Source: Segetibacter koreensis DSM 18137
GTDB lineage: Bacteria; Bacteroidota; Bacteroidia; Chitinophagales; Chitinophagaceae
Length of the DNA: 35,937 nt
Assembly (NCBI RefSeq): GCF_000374045.1
Contig: NZ_KB893326.1
Span: 53,656 to 89,592, forward strand
Direction: 5' to 3'
Below are positions 23,816-34,011 of this stretch, piece after piece; positions within the stretch are counted from its first letter, which is position 1; each line of letters opens with the position of its first letter. Made by a program: the position numbers and the translations under genes. The notes beneath the pieces were generated by a model. The model had not been told where the DNA came from and searched no databases. It saw nothing but the letters and a program-made list of their open reading frames with translations.

Positions 23816-26800
23816 ATGAAAAGACATTTTACGAATGTTAAAAACAATTTTACTACGTTTCATATCACCTTTATTCTTATTGCTTCCTTACTGCTGTTTT
23901 TTTCCAATATTGTTATAGCTCAGCAATCCGCTGTTTCAGGTACTGTAACTGGTGAAAACGGGAATCCTTTGAATGCTGTAAGTGTAAGTGTAAAGGGGAG
24001 TACAAGAGGAACCTCTACGGATAGCTCAGGAAAATTTTCAATTTTAGCCCCTTCAAATGCTACCCTTGTTTTTTCATCTGTGGGTTATACTCCACAAGAA
24101 GTTAAAGTGGCAGGAAAATCAGATGTAACGGTCTCCCTGGTATCTTCAAACAGAGAGTTAGAACAGGTGGTTGTAATAGGATATGGAACTGCAAATAAAA
24201 GAGACCTGACCGGGTCAATCGCGCGGGTATCGGGGAAAGACATTGCAGATAAACCAAATACAAATCCTGTAGCATCCCTTCAAGGAAGTGTGGCAGGTCT
24301 TACGGTTGTCAATAATGGACAACCCGGAAAGGAGCCAGACATCCGCATCAGAGGTACTGTAAGTATTGGCTCTGTAAGACCATTGTATGTAGTAGACGGA
24401 GTGTTTAATGACAATATCGATTATTTGAATCCAAATGATATTGAGTCAATTGAAATTTTGAAAGACCCATCATCCCTAGCCATTTTTGGTGTAAGAGGTG
24501 CTCCCGGCGTTATAGCTGTGACTACTAAGAAAGCAAAAGCTGGTCAGGTAACTATAAATTTTAATACGAGTTACAGCATTAAGAAACTTGTAGATAAAAT
24601 TAAACTGACAAATGCAGATGAATTTAAGACGCTATATAATGAACAAAAAGCAAACGAAGCTGCAGATAATGGAGGTACATATACACCGTTTGATTTTTCC
24701 AAATATACAGGTAACACTGACTGGATTAATGCTTTAACTCAAACAGCCAACCAAAGTATAAATAATTTAAGTGTTGCAGCCAGTTCAGAAAAAAATAGGT
24801 TTTATATGGCGGTAGGGTACACGTCTGATGAAGGCATAACAAGAAAAGAATTATTACAAAGAATTACGCTAACGGTAAATGATGAATATAAAATAAACAA
24901 AGCAATAAAAATAGGGTTCAATTTCACAGGAGCGCGCCAGCACTTGCCTTACGACCAAACAGGAGACCCTGGAAATCCTTTGAGTGGGGCTCGCTATATG
25001 CTTCCCATAAATGAGCCTTTTGACACAAAAACGGGATTATACAATATTATGCCTAATACGTTGCAAACGAGCCAGGCTAATCCCTTAATGGAAATTAATA
25101 ATTATGCGGACAGAATTAAGCATTACGAAAATAGAATAGTGGGTAGCGTGTTTGCAGAAATTAATTTTCTTAAAAACTTTACCCTCAGAACTACATTATA
25201 TGGAGATATAAGCAATGGCGACAGAACGCGTTATTTCCCTATTATAAAAGTTCATGATCCTTTGACTGATGCTGTCTATGTAGATCCTTCAAATAACTAT
25301 ACACGTTTAAGCGTAGATGATTATAGAACTAATAAATACCAGCAGGACCATATTCTTACTTATAAAAAAGGATTTGGAGGTCACAACTTTACAGCTACTG
25401 CAGGATGGACAACGTATTACCAGGCTGAGTTCCATCACATCGGTGTTGTGTCTCAAAAAATTGGTGCTGATCCAATTCCTGACGATCAAAGGTTTTGGTA
25501 TTTGAGTAATGGATTTGAAGATCCATCAAGCTCTAAAGCTACAAGTAACCAGTTTGAAAGAGCTACTGCTTCTGCTTTATTTAGAGTCTTATATAATTAC
25601 CAGAATAAATATTATTTAAATGCTTCCTTTAGAAGAGATGGATCATCCATTATATCTCCATCGCAACGTTATCAGAATTTTTATGCAGTAGGTGCCGCCT
25701 GGGAGTTGACAAAAGAAAAGTTTATGAGTAATCAGAATTTGTTTGATTACTTAAAAATAAAAGGCTCATGGGGTGTATTGGGTAATCAAAATACATATAG
25801 TTATAATTATCCTTTCTATCCGGGATTAATAAGCGGGGCAGGTGCTGTATTTGGAGGTAATGTATTTCCTGTTTATTCGCAGGAATATCTACCCGATCCA
25901 AACTTGAAGTGGGAGACTGTAAATTCGAAAGAAGCAGGATTTGAACTAAATTCCTTTAAAAACCGCCTTCATTTTGAAGCAGTGTATTATAACAAACGTA
26001 CAGATGGTTTATTGGCAATTGTGCCGGGAACAAGCGGTCAGCCAAATGGTTTAAGAAACCAGGGAAGTATTTCAAACCAGGGCTTTGAATTTACAGCGGG
26101 TTGGACACAAGCCGTTTCCAGGGATTTAAATTTTAATGTAAATGCTAACCTGGCAACTATAAAAAATAAAGTAATATCTCTTTCTACTGAAGGCTACGCT
26201 ATTTATCCTGAAGGTACAGAAGTCGCACCTACCAAAATTGCAGCTGGTCTGCCTGTTGGAGCATTTTATGGTTTTGTACGCGAAGGAATTTATCAAACCC
26301 AGGACGAAATCGATAAGTCACCTAAAGTAACAACAGGCGGTTGGACTCCAAAACCAGGTGATCAAAAATTTAAGGATGTAAATGGAAATGGTGTAATTGA
26401 TGATAGTGACAGAACGTTGATAGGTAATCCTACTCCAAAATTTACTTATGGAGCGTCTTTTAGCGTTAGCTACAAAGGATTTGATTTAGGTGTTACAATT
26501 AATGGTGCGTATGGAAACCAGATTTACAGAGTGTGGGGCGTTTCTGAACACTTGTTTAACCAGTATAACTACCCGGCGTCTCAGTTGAACCGCTGGCATG
26601 GGCCCGGCACTTCAAATACAGTACCTATATTAGCTACAACACGCGATATAAATTTTAAAGGAGTTTCAACGCTCGGCATTGAGAGCGGCAGTTACTGGAG
26701 GATTCGAAATCTGCAGTTGGGATACAATTTTAGTCAGGGTATTATATCCAGGGCTCATATTAAAAGCCTTCGGGTTTTTGTAAACGCTCAGAACCTAAAA

Positions 26801-26923
26801 ACATTCAAACATAATTCCGGATACACACCCGAATTTGGCGGCAGTGCTATAGATTTCGGTCTCGATACAGGAGGGGGCGCAATACCTGCGGTATTCACTG
26901 GTGGCATTAATGTTACATTTTAA
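23816..26923 (+). CDS. SusC/RagA-family TonB-dependent outer-membrane transporter
   Basis: The 1035-residue protein has a signal peptide (about 1-37). A CarboxypepD_reg-like beta-sandwich at about 38-120 (AVSGTVTGENGNPLNAVSVSVKGS) is followed by the TonB-box region LEQVVVIGYGTANKRDLTGSI. The plug domain has IRIRGTVSIGSVRPLYVVDGV and the SusC signature IESIEILKDPSSLAIFGVRGAPGVIAVTTK, and a long 22-strand barrel ends in GGINVTF. It forms the lidded glycan importer together with the SusD protein 26 bp downstream. There is no N-terminal STN domain, so it does not signal through an anti-sigma factor. Confidence 0.96.
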   Translation: MKRHFTNVKNNFTTFHITFILIASLLLFFSNIVIAQQSAVSGTVTGENGNPLNAVSVSVKGSTRGTSTDSSGKFSILAPSNATLVFSSVGYTPQEVKVAGKSDVTVSLVSSNRELEQVVVIGYGTANKRDLTGSIARVSGKDIADKPNTNPVASLQGSVAGLTVVNNGQPGKEPDIRIRGTVSIGSVRPLYVVDGVFNDNIDYLNPNDIESIEILKDPSSLAIFGVRGAPGVIAVTTKKAKAGQVTINFNTSYSIKKLVDKIKLTNADEFKTLYNEQKANEAADNGGTYTPFDFSKYTGNTDWINALTQTANQSINNLSVAASSEKNRFYMAVGYTSDEGITRKELLQRITLTVNDEYKINKAIKIGFNFTGARQHLPYDQTGDPGNPLSGARYMLPINEPFDTKTGLYNIMPNTLQTSQANPLMEINNYADRIKHYENRIVGSVFAEINFLKNFTLRTTLYGDISNGDRTRYFPIIKVHDPLTDAVYVDPSNNYTRLSVDDYRTNKYQQDHILTYKKGFGGHNFTATAGWTTYYQAEFHHIGVVSQKIGADPIPDDQRFWYLSNGFEDPSSSKATSNQFERATASALFRVLYNYQNKYYLNASFRRDGSSIISPSQRYQNFYAVGAAWELTKEKFMSNQNLFDYLKIKGSWGVLGNQNTYSYNYPFYPGLISGAGAVFGGNVFPVYSQEYLPDPNLKWETVNSKEAGFELNSFKNRLHFEAVYYNKRTDGLLAIVPGTSGQPNGLRNQGSISNQGFEFTAGWTQAVSRDLNFNVNANLATIKNKVISLSTEGYAIYPEGTEVAPTKIAAGLPVGAFYGFVREGIYQTQDEIDKSPKVTTGGWTPKPGDQKFKDVNGNGVIDDSDRTLIGNPTPKFTYGASFSVSYKGFDLGVTINGAYGNQIYRVWGVSEHLFNQYNYPASQLNRWHGPGTSNTVPILATTRDINFKGVSTLGIESGSYWRIRNLQLGYNFSQGIISRAHIKSLRVFVNAQNLKTFKHNSGYTPEFGGSAIDFGLDTGGGAIPAVFTGGINVTF

Positions 26924-26949
26924 TCATTTCTATTTTTAAATTCACAGGT

Positions 26950-28446
26950 ATGAAAAAAATAATAAATATAAGTTGGAGCATCCTGTCTGCTATCTCCATT
27001 TTTATAATGTTTTCCGGTTGTCAAAAGTTTTTAGACCGGAAACCTTTATCGGCCACTCTAAATGATTTGCCCGGCGGTGGTCTGGAAGGACAGGTATTAG
27101 GCTTATATGATGCTTTAAGACAAAACGGACATGGCGGCGACGGATTTAACTCTCTGCCTTTTATGTGCATGCACGAAATTCGTTCCGATGATGCGATTTA
27201 CGCGGTTGACCCTGGTGCTGCAAGTTATAAGCCCTGGCTCGATCAATTCAAATATGATAAGACAGCTTGGTTTAACGGCCTTTACTGGAGTGATCACTAT
27301 GCGGTAATTGGTAAAGCAAATACAGCATTGCAATTTGCAGATTCATTAAAACTAACAGATTCTGCTTCTACTGTTTTTGTAGCTGAGGCAAGATTTGTGC
27401 GTGCCTATTCTTATTTTGACCTTGTAAGAACCTACGGCCAGGTGCCTTTATTAACTAAACGTGTCTATAACAGCGCCGAAGCTAATATTCCAAAATCTTC
27501 CGAAGCTGATATTTATAAGCAAATAGATGAGGATTTAGCTTATGCAAGTGCCCATTTGCCTTTGACATGGAAGGGAACTGCGTATATCGGGCGGCTTACA
27601 AGTGGTGCTGCTAAGACACTACAAACCAAAACTTACCTGTTCAGGCATCAATACCCACAAGCTCTTGCAACTGGCAATGATATTATTAATTCGGGTGTTT
27701 ACAGTTTGAACCCAAATTATTCGGCAAATTTCAATTATTCTACCTCTAATGGGCCTGAATCAATTTTTGAATACCAAGCTTATGGTAGTCCCGGAGGAAG
27801 TGTTCGGTATGATGTAGAATGGGCCGAGCCGCAACTAGTTAGGGGATCAGGTGACTGGAATTTGGGTTGGGGATGGAATATTCCTGATAAACCTTTAATA
27901 AATGCTTTTGAACCGAGTGATCCTCGCTTAAATGCCACTATTCTATTTTCCGGAAAAAATGACGGTTATGGTAATACAGTGCCTGATACTCCTACGGTAG
28001 CCTCTCCTTACTGGAATAAAAAAGTATATACAGATCCGGCATTAAGAAAGACTTTTGCTGATAATGGCAGTCATTTTTTAAATCATGTTATTTATCGCTA
28101 TGCTGATGTTTTGTTAATGACTGCAGAGGCTGCCAATGAAACAGGCGATGGGGCAACAGCAGCTCCTTTGTTAGAACAGGTACGAGCGAGAGCCAGGGGA
28201 CTTAATACTAACACATTGCCACCTATTCCTTTTGTAGACCAGGCGCAAATGAGAGCTGCTATTCAGCACGAACGGAGGGTTGAATTAGGAATGGAATCAG
28301 AACGGTTCTTTGATTTAGTCCGATGGGGACTTGCTGTTCAGGTACTGGGGCCGGCAGGTTATACAGATAAAAACAGGTATTACCCGCTACCTCAGGACGT
28401 AGTGACGCAGTCGAACGGAGTGCTCGTACAAAATCCGGACTACTAA
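26950..28446 (+). CDS. SusD/RagB-family surface glycan-binding lipoprotein
   Basis: The 498-residue protein has the lipidated Cys24 in FSGCQKFLDRKP. The SusD-like N-terminal TPR core (VAEARFVRAYSYFDLVRTYGQVPLL, residues about 140-165) and the C-terminal RagB domain (IYRYADVLLMTAEAANETGD and ERRVELGMESERFFDLVRWG) are both present. The protein caps the SusC barrel and captures oligosaccharides. Length and motifs are complete. It is cotranscribed with susC. Confidence 0.96.
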   Translation: MKKIINISWSILSAISIFIMFSGCQKFLDRKPLSATLNDLPGGGLEGQVLGLYDALRQNGHGGDGFNSLPFMCMHEIRSDDAIYAVDPGAASYKPWLDQFKYDKTAWFNGLYWSDHYAVIGKANTALQFADSLKLTDSASTVFVAEARFVRAYSYFDLVRTYGQVPLLTKRVYNSAEANIPKSSEADIYKQIDEDLAYASAHLPLTWKGTAYIGRLTSGAAKTLQTKTYLFRHQYPQALATGNDIINSGVYSLNPNYSANFNYSTSNGPESIFEYQAYGSPGGSVRYDVEWAEPQLVRGSGDWNLGWGWNIPDKPLINAFEPSDPRLNATILFSGKNDGYGNTVPDTPTVASPYWNKKVYTDPALRKTFADNGSHFLNHVIYRYADVLLMTAEAANETGDGATAAPLLEQVRARARGLNTNTLPPIPFVDQAQMRAAIQHERRVELGMESERFFDLVRWGLAVQVLGPAGYTDKNRYYPLPQDVVTQSNGVLVQNPDY

Positions 28447-28529
28447 ATAGATTAAAATGGAAATTTCGTCGTGAGAAATATTGCGATAAAGTTTAAGTAA
28501 AAGATAGTTAGTTTAAGAATTGTTCTGTA

Positions 28530-28565
28530 AGAGGTTACCTCGGATTTTTGAGGTAGCCTCTTTTT
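28530..28565 (+). terminator. Intrinsic terminator after susD
   Basis: GAGGTTACCTC (28531-28541) pairs with GAGGTAGCCTC (28550-28560), 11 positions with one wobble, followed by TTTTT. It separates the SusCD unit from the downstream genes, which therefore need their own promoter or readthrough. Confidence 0.85.
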
Positions 28566-28748
28566 CAATTAATACGGAAAGACGTTATATTGTGATTATG
28601 AACAGCATTAAATCAAAATGATTGCGGTCTAATTAAGATGAATGGATATAACAATCTTTTACTTTACTTATAAAAATGTTTATTCCTTAGTTACTATTAG
28701 TTTTATAGTATGTGAGCTTGTAATAGCAAGCTTCATAAAAAGTTAATT
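28566..28748. other. Spacer before the FG-GAP gene with a small hairpin
   Basis: AGCTTG (28715-28720) and CAAGCT (28727-28732) form a 6-bp stem around TAATAG, 16 bp before the ATG, in the 5' leader. No exact promoter consensus was found and no gene was seen. Confidence 0.4.
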
Positions 28749-31700
28749 ATGCCTTTCAAAAGTCTTTCAATATTTTATTTTGTAGCAGCAACCTTTTTTT
28801 TCATATCGTGCCACAAGTCCGGCAAGTTATTTACAAGTTTATCTTCTTCCGATACGAATATTCGTTTTGCTAATAATTTAGAAAAGCGAGAGGGCTTTGG
28901 CATCTTGTATTACTTATACTACTACAATGGCGGAGGAGTTGCTACGGGCGATATTAATAATGACGGGTTGCCTGATATTTATTTTACTGCAAATAGCAAT
29001 GGTGGAAATAAATTATATTTAAATAAAGGTGATTTTAAATTTGAAGATATTACAGAAAAAGCAGGAGTGGCAGGTGCATCCGATTGGTGCAGCGGTGTTA
29101 CAATGGCAGATGTAAATGGTGACGGATTTGTTGATATATATGTTTGCGCTGTTAGCAATGCGTATGGGTTAAAAGGCCGCAACCAGCTTTTTATTAATAA
29201 TGGTAATGGTTCATTTACTGAAAGTGCTGCAAAATATGGACTCGATTTCTCTGGTTATTCCGTTCAGGCTTCTTTTTTTGATTATGATCATGATGGAGAT
29301 TTAGACTGTTTTCTTCTGAATGAATCACTTGCACCTAATGAGAAAATAGTCGATACCAGCTACAGGAGAAAATTTGATCCCTATGCCGGTGGAAGGCTGT
29401 ATCGAAATGAGGTGAATGCCTCTGCTCATAAGTTTACAGATGTTTCCGGGCAAGCTGGTATTTACCAAAGCAGTGTTAGTTATGGATTAGGGCTTGCAGT
29501 TGCCGATATTAATAACGACGGATGGGAAGACATATATGTTGGTAATGACTTTCACGAAAATGATTATTATTATATTAATAATCATAACGGAACTTTTACG
29601 GAAAGTGGTGCCAGTCATTTTAAACACTACAGCCGGTTTAGTATGGGCAATGACGTCGCAGACTATAACAACGATGGAAATTTAGATATCATTACTGTAG
29701 ATATGTTGCCACCTGATGAACCAACTTTAAAAACATACGGCAGTGACGACAGGATGGATATTTACAATTATAAAATTATTAATCCCGGTTATCAGCCCCA
29801 ATATTCCCGCAATTGTTTGCAAAGAAATAATGGCGATGGAATAAGTTTTAGTGATGTTGGCTTAATTGCAGGAGTATCAGCAACGGATTGGAGTTGGAGT
29901 GCTTTAATGAACGATTTTGATAACGATGGAAATAAGGATATTTTTATTTCAAGTGGTATTGTAAAACGACCGGGAGATTTAGACTATATACGTTTTGTCT
30001 CAGATTTAAGCAGGCAAAAAGGTATGGAACAAACAACAAAGTATGATGAGATGGCTTTGGAAAAAATGCCAGATGGTGCAAGTCATCCTTTCTTTTTTAA
30101 AAACAACGGTAAATCCGGCTTTGCAAATGTTAGCGACACCTGGGGAACCAGCGACATGAAAGGTTATTTCAATGGAGCCTCTTACGCAGATTTAAATAAT
30201 GATGGAAATATGGATGTGGTAATTAATTGCATAAATGCTCCAGCTGTGGTTTTAAAGAATAATGCTGAAAAGAAAAATTATATCTCCATTTCTTTTAAGG
30301 GTGATAATCTAAATTCACAAGGCATAGGGGCAAAAGCTTATCTTTTTGCTGCTGGTAAAATGCAATACCAACAGCTAATGCCTACACGGGGCTTTCAATC
30401 TGCCTCAGAGCCACGACTGCACTTTGGTTTAGATACTTTATCCAGGGTAGATAGCCTTTTGATTGTTTGGCCAAATCAAAAATTCCAGGTGATTAAAAAC
30501 GTCTCTATCAATAAACAATTACTGGTAGGTCAGAAAGATGCACCTGCTGATTTTAACTACGAGTTATTTTTCCCAAAAAGGAAACAGGTATTAGAAGATA
30601 TTTCAACACAGGTTCAATGTAATTGGAAACATAAGGAAGACGATTTTAATGATTTCAGCCTACAATACCTTATACCTCACGAGGAAAGTACAAGAGGTCC
30701 AAAACTGGCGGTTGCAGATGTAAATAAAGATGGATTGGATGATTTTTTTGTTTGTGGGGCAAAAGGCCAGCCCGGATGTCTCATGTTACAAACTAAAAAT
30801 GGAAAATTTTTGAACTCAGATACTGCCGTCTTTAACAAAAACAGGGAAAGTGAAGGTGTTGATGCAGTTTTTTTTGATGCAAACAATGATGGCTACATGG
30901 ATCTATATACTGTAAGTGGTGGTAATGAATATGAAGATGGTAATATAAACCTTGCTGACCATTTATACTTAAATAATGGAAAAGGCCATTTCGAAGAAAG
31001 TAAGGACGCGTTACCTAAAATTCTTACTAATAAATCCTGTGTGTCTTATGCAGATATTGATAAAGACGGCGATATAGATTTGTTTGTTGGGGTGCTGGCC
31101 AATGCAAAAACATACGGTCTACCACAATCCTCAAATTTGTTGTTAAACGATGGAAAGGGACATTTTACATTGGCTGACCAGTCAATGATTAATTTAAAGG
31201 AGATCGGCATGGTTACTACGTCCGCTTTTGCTGATATAAATAACGACGGATGGACAGATTTATTGGTAACGGGAGAGTGGATGCCAGTAAAAGTTTTTAT
31301 CAATAGCAAAGGCACTTTTGTATCAAAAGATCTTGATCATTCTTCAGGTTTATGGCAAACTATTTATTCCACCGATGTTAATGGTGATGGCTTTACCGAT
31401 ATACTTGCCGGGAATTGGGGACAAAATTCAAAATTGTATGCAGGAAAAGATGGTCCGCTAAAATTGTATGTAAAAGATTTTGACAAAAATGGAACCGTTG
31501 AACAGGTTATGGCTTATACCGTTAATGGACAAGAATATACATTCCTGCCAAAAGATGAACTTGAACAATCTCTTCCGGTCCTTAAAAAGGCATACTTGAC
31601 TTATGGCGAAGTAGCGGGTAAAACGGTTCAGTATATGTTTTATGATTTGTTCAAAGACTACAAGGAGCTAAAGGCGGAGACTCTCGCTTCCTCCTGTTTT

Positions 31701-32042
31701 ATAAATGATGGCAAAGGAAATTTTAAAAGAATAGATCTGCCACAAGATGTACAGTTAGCGCCGGTTTTTACATTTGCTCCTGCTATCAATAATGGCAATA
31801 CCTATCTGGCGGCAGGAAATTTTTATGGTGTATTTCCGTATGAGGGCCGTTATGATGCTTTGCCGCCCACTTTTTTTTCATATAAAAAACAAATGGTATT
31901 TAATTCTTATTCAAACCTTCCGGCTATTGACGGAGAAGTGAGAGATGCCAAGTGGCTAACCTATTCGACGGGCGATAAAGTATTAATTTTAGCAAGAAAT
32001 AACAAAGAACTGCTTTTTTTTAAACCTCGCAATAAGGAGTAA
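28749..32042 (+). CDS. FG-GAP/VCBS-repeat and ASPIC/UnbV surface lipoprotein
   Basis: The 1097-residue protein has a lipobox FFISCHKSG with Cys21. Calcium-binding D-x-N-x-D-G-x-x-D loops recur through it, for example GDINNDGLPDIY, ADVNGDGFVDIY, ADINNDGWEDIY and NDFDNDGNKDIF in the first half, and ADVNKDGLDDFF, ADIDKDGDIDLF and TDVNGDGFTDIL in the second. An ASPIC/UnbV domain lies between the two halves (about 509-595, with SQGIGAKAYLFA and RGFQSASEPRLHFGLD). The repeats imply two integrin-like propellers. These proteins sit beside SusCD in many Bacteroidota loci and probably bind glycan or cell surfaces; their role is not established. The last calcium loop (DFDKNGTVEQ) is degenerate. Confidence 0.9.
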   Translation: MPFKSLSIFYFVAATFFFISCHKSGKLFTSLSSSDTNIRFANNLEKREGFGILYYLYYYNGGGVATGDINNDGLPDIYFTANSNGGNKLYLNKGDFKFEDITEKAGVAGASDWCSGVTMADVNGDGFVDIYVCAVSNAYGLKGRNQLFINNGNGSFTESAAKYGLDFSGYSVQASFFDYDHDGDLDCFLLNESLAPNEKIVDTSYRRKFDPYAGGRLYRNEVNASAHKFTDVSGQAGIYQSSVSYGLGLAVADINNDGWEDIYVGNDFHENDYYYINNHNGTFTESGASHFKHYSRFSMGNDVADYNNDGNLDIITVDMLPPDEPTLKTYGSDDRMDIYNYKIINPGYQPQYSRNCLQRNNGDGISFSDVGLIAGVSATDWSWSALMNDFDNDGNKDIFISSGIVKRPGDLDYIRFVSDLSRQKGMEQTTKYDEMALEKMPDGASHPFFFKNNGKSGFANVSDTWGTSDMKGYFNGASYADLNNDGNMDVVINCINAPAVVLKNNAEKKNYISISFKGDNLNSQGIGAKAYLFAAGKMQYQQLMPTRGFQSASEPRLHFGLDTLSRVDSLLIVWPNQKFQVIKNVSINKQLLVGQKDAPADFNYELFFPKRKQVLEDISTQVQCNWKHKEDDFNDFSLQYLIPHEESTRGPKLAVADVNKDGLDDFFVCGAKGQPGCLMLQTKNGKFLNSDTAVFNKNRESEGVDAVFFDANNDGYMDLYTVSGGNEYEDGNINLADHLYLNNGKGHFEESKDALPKILTNKSCVSYADIDKDGDIDLFVGVLANAKTYGLPQSSNLLLNDGKGHFTLADQSMINLKEIGMVTTSAFADINNDGWTDLLVTGEWMPVKVFINSKGTFVSKDLDHSSGLWQTIYSTDVNGDGFTDILAGNWGQNSKLYAGKDGPLKLYVKDFDKNGTVEQVMAYTVNGQEYTFLPKDELEQSLPVLKKAYLTYGEVAGKTVQYMFYDLFKDYKELKAETLASSCFINDGKGNFKRIDLPQDVQLAPVFTFAPAINNGNTYLAAGNFYGVFPYEGRYDALPPTFFSYKKQMVFNSYSNLPAIDGEVRDAKWLTYSTGDKVLILARNNKELLFFKPRNKE

Positions 32043-32151
32043 CTGTTTACAAAGGTTTATTTCGAACTATAGTAATGGCATTCTTATACTTTATCAGGAG
32101 TTTTATCAATCTTTATGAAAGTGAATTGTCTATAAAAACTAACCGTGTGCC

Positions 32152-33549
32152 ATGATGAAAAATAAAATAAAGCTTGTTGCCTGTGTTGTGATATTGTCAG
32201 CAACCTTTTCTTGTACAAATCGAAAGAAAATGTCAGTTGCCGCTTCCGCTCCCGGAGACACTTCAAAAAGTGTTAGCGACACTCACATCATTCCTGCTGA
32301 GTATGAGAAAATATATACCGATGTGGAGCGTACTACTTTTCAATATTTCTGGGACGGTGCTGAACCAAATAGCGGTATGGCAAGAGAGCGCTTTCATGTG
32401 GATGGTGTATATCCTGAAAATGATAAAAACATTGTAACTACAGGAGGGGGAGGGTTTGGAGTTATGGCTATATTGGTAGGTATCGAAAGAAATTTTGTAA
32501 CCCGACAACAGGGATTTGAAAGACTGCAACGAATAGTGAACTTTTTGGCAAAAGCAGATCGTTTTCATGGAGCATGGCCACATTGGATAAATGGGGAAAC
32601 AGGCAAAGTAAAACCCTTTGGTAAAAAAGATGATGGCGGAGACCTTGTTGAAACTTCTTATATGATACAGGGTTTGCTGGCTGCAAGACAGTATTTTTTA
32701 AATGGAAACGAACAGGAGAAAGCTTTGGCAGAGAAAATTAATAAACTCTGGCAGGAGGTAGATTATAACTGGTACCGCAACGGTAAGAATGTTTTGTACT
32801 GGCACTGGTCGCCCGATTATGACTGGCAGATGAATTTTCCGGTTACCGGGTACAATGAATGTCTAATTATGTATGTACTTGGTGCATCATCGCCGACACA
32901 TGGTATACCTGCAGAAGTGTACAATGAAGGCTGGGCGAAAAGCGGAAAGATAAACGGACAAACTACAAAGTATGGACATACGCTTCACTTTGTTCATAAC
33001 GATAACCCCGAATATGGCGGTCCCCTGTTTTGGGCTCATTACTCGTACCTCGGCCTTGATCCCAGGGGATTAAAAGACAAATACGCGAACTACTGGGAAG
33101 AAAATAAAAACCAGGTTCTGATAAATCATGATTGGTGCGTCGAAAATCCGAATCATTTCAAAGGTTATGGCGAGAACAGTTGGGGGCTTACTGCCAGCTA
33201 CTCTATTAATGGTTATGCTGCTCATGCTCCCGGCAAAGACCGAGATCTTGGGGTAATTTCTCCTACTGCAGCTTTATCATCCATGCCTTATACTCCTGAC
33301 TTTAGTATGCTGGCAATGAAACACTGGTACCAGGATCTGGGTGAAAAGGTTTACGGCGTCTACGGATTTTATGATGCCTTTAGTGAAACCGCCAATTGGT
33401 ATCCCAAAAGATACCTCGCAATAGACCAGGGACCTATCGTAGTAATGATGGAAAACTACAGAACAGCTTTATTATGGAACTTATTTATGAATGCTCCCGA
33501 AGTGCAGCAAGGCTTAAAAAAACTCGGATTTCAGAGTCAGCATTTCTAG
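32152..33549 (+). CDS. Glucoamylase-family protein, GH144-like (endo-beta-1,2-glucanase family)
   Basis: The 465-residue protein has a hydrophobic signal with a possible lipobox Cys21 (ATFSC). The mature part is an (alpha/alpha)6 toroid typical of Pfam Glycoamylase. Landmarks are TTFQYFWDGAEPNSGMARER at about 55-75, the Gly-rich GGGGFGVMAILVG at about 98, the GGDLVETSYMIQGLL helix near 164, PVTGYNECLIMYVLGASSP, LFWAHYSYLGLDPRG, the NSWGLTAS turn and DQGPIVVMMENYRTALLW at the end. Characterised GH144 members from Chitinophaga cleave beta-1,2-glucan, so this is the likely main enzyme of the locus. The family contains other specificities, so the substrate is inference. A REP-like repeat begins 28 bp after the stop codon. 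Confidence 0.85.
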   Translation: MMKNKIKLVACVVILSATFSCTNRKKMSVAASAPGDTSKSVSDTHIIPAEYEKIYTDVERTTFQYFWDGAEPNSGMARERFHVDGVYPENDKNIVTTGGGGFGVMAILVGIERNFVTRQQGFERLQRIVNFLAKADRFHGAWPHWINGETGKVKPFGKKDDGGDLVETSYMIQGLLAARQYFLNGNEQEKALAEKINKLWQEVDYNWYRNGKNVLYWHWSPDYDWQMNFPVTGYNECLIMYVLGASSPTHGIPAEVYNEGWAKSGKINGQTTKYGHTLHFVHNDNPEYGGPLFWAHYSYLGLDPRGLKDKYANYWEENKNQVLINHDWCVENPNHFKGYGENSWGLTASYSINGYAAHAPGKDRDLGVISPTAALSSMPYTPDFSMLAMKHWYQDLGEKVYGVYGFYDAFSETANWYPKRYLAIDQGPIVVMMENYRTALLWNLFMNAPEVQQGLKKLGFQSQHF

Positions 33550-33577
33550 CGGCGGTGCTAAAGGGAGAAACGTTCGT

Positions 33578-33599
33578 CATTGCGAGGCACGAAGCAATC
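33578..33599 (+). repeat. REP-like 22-bp repeat, left copy
   Basis: This 22-bp sequence (starting cattgcgaggcacgaagcaa) is perfectly repeated in inverse orientation at 34043-34064. Its ends ATTGC and GCAAT are complementary, so it folds on itself as REP elements do. The word resembles dispersed palindromic repeats known in many bacterial genomes, so more copies are expected elsewhere. Confidence 0.9.
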
Positions 33600-33685
33600 C
33601 CCTTCCACTTATAATCCAAGAATAATAATTGAAGAATTGCCAAGTTTGCCCAGTAAAAAAAGCAAAAAAAGAAAAAAGCGTTAAA

Positions 33686-33985
33686 ATGAAATACGCCGGA
33701 TGTATTTATATACTTACAAATAGTCATCACACTGTCCTTTATACCGGAGTTACATCGGATTTAAAGAAAAGAATATTTCAGCATCAAAATAAAGAATTCT
33801 CAAACAGCTTTACTTCAAAATACAATTGTGACAAGCTTGTTTATTATGAAAATTTCATTCAAATCGAAGAAGCAATTGCGCGAGAAAAGCAAATTAAAGC
33901 CGGAAGCAGAAAAGCAAAAGAGACTTTAATCAATAATTTCAATCCTGAATGGAATGACCTGGGAGAATTGATTAAGAATTGGTAA
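33686..33985 (+). CDS. GIY-YIG nuclease-domain protein, bracketed by REP-like repeats
   Basis: The 99-residue protein is a single GIY-YIG domain: GCIYILTN (first Tyr), VLYTGVTSDLKKRIFQH (the second Tyr-x-Gly motif and the catalytic Arg), the FTSKYNCDKLVYYE strand, and the Glu of EEAIAREKQIKAG. It ends with NPEWNDL, usual in the UPF0213-like group. The start is ATG at 33686; an in-frame TTG at 33629 would add a Lys-rich stretch not seen in the family. No HTH or other DNA-binding domain is present. Perfect inverted copies of a REP-like repeat lie 86 bp before and 57 bp after the gene, as if gene and repeats form one unit. It interrupts an otherwise enzymatic locus. A cutting enzyme for the repeat is an attractive but untested idea. 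Confidence 0.88.
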   Translation: MKYAGCIYILTNSHHTVLYTGVTSDLKKRIFQHQNKEFSNSFTSKYNCDKLVYYENFIQIEEAIAREKQIKAGSRKAKETLINNFNPEWNDLGELIKNW

Positions 33986-34011
33986 CATTTTTCGGACAAA
34001 AAGGTCTACAC

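Noticed and set aside
33629-33685. TTG start giving a longer GIY-YIG protein
   Set aside because: The added Lys-rich stretch is not family-like; ATG at 33686 begins exactly at the domain.
33485-33730. Minus-strand frame through the left REP-like copy (contains GIASCLAMTN)
   Set aside because: It is only the repeat read in reverse and overlaps the GH144 end.
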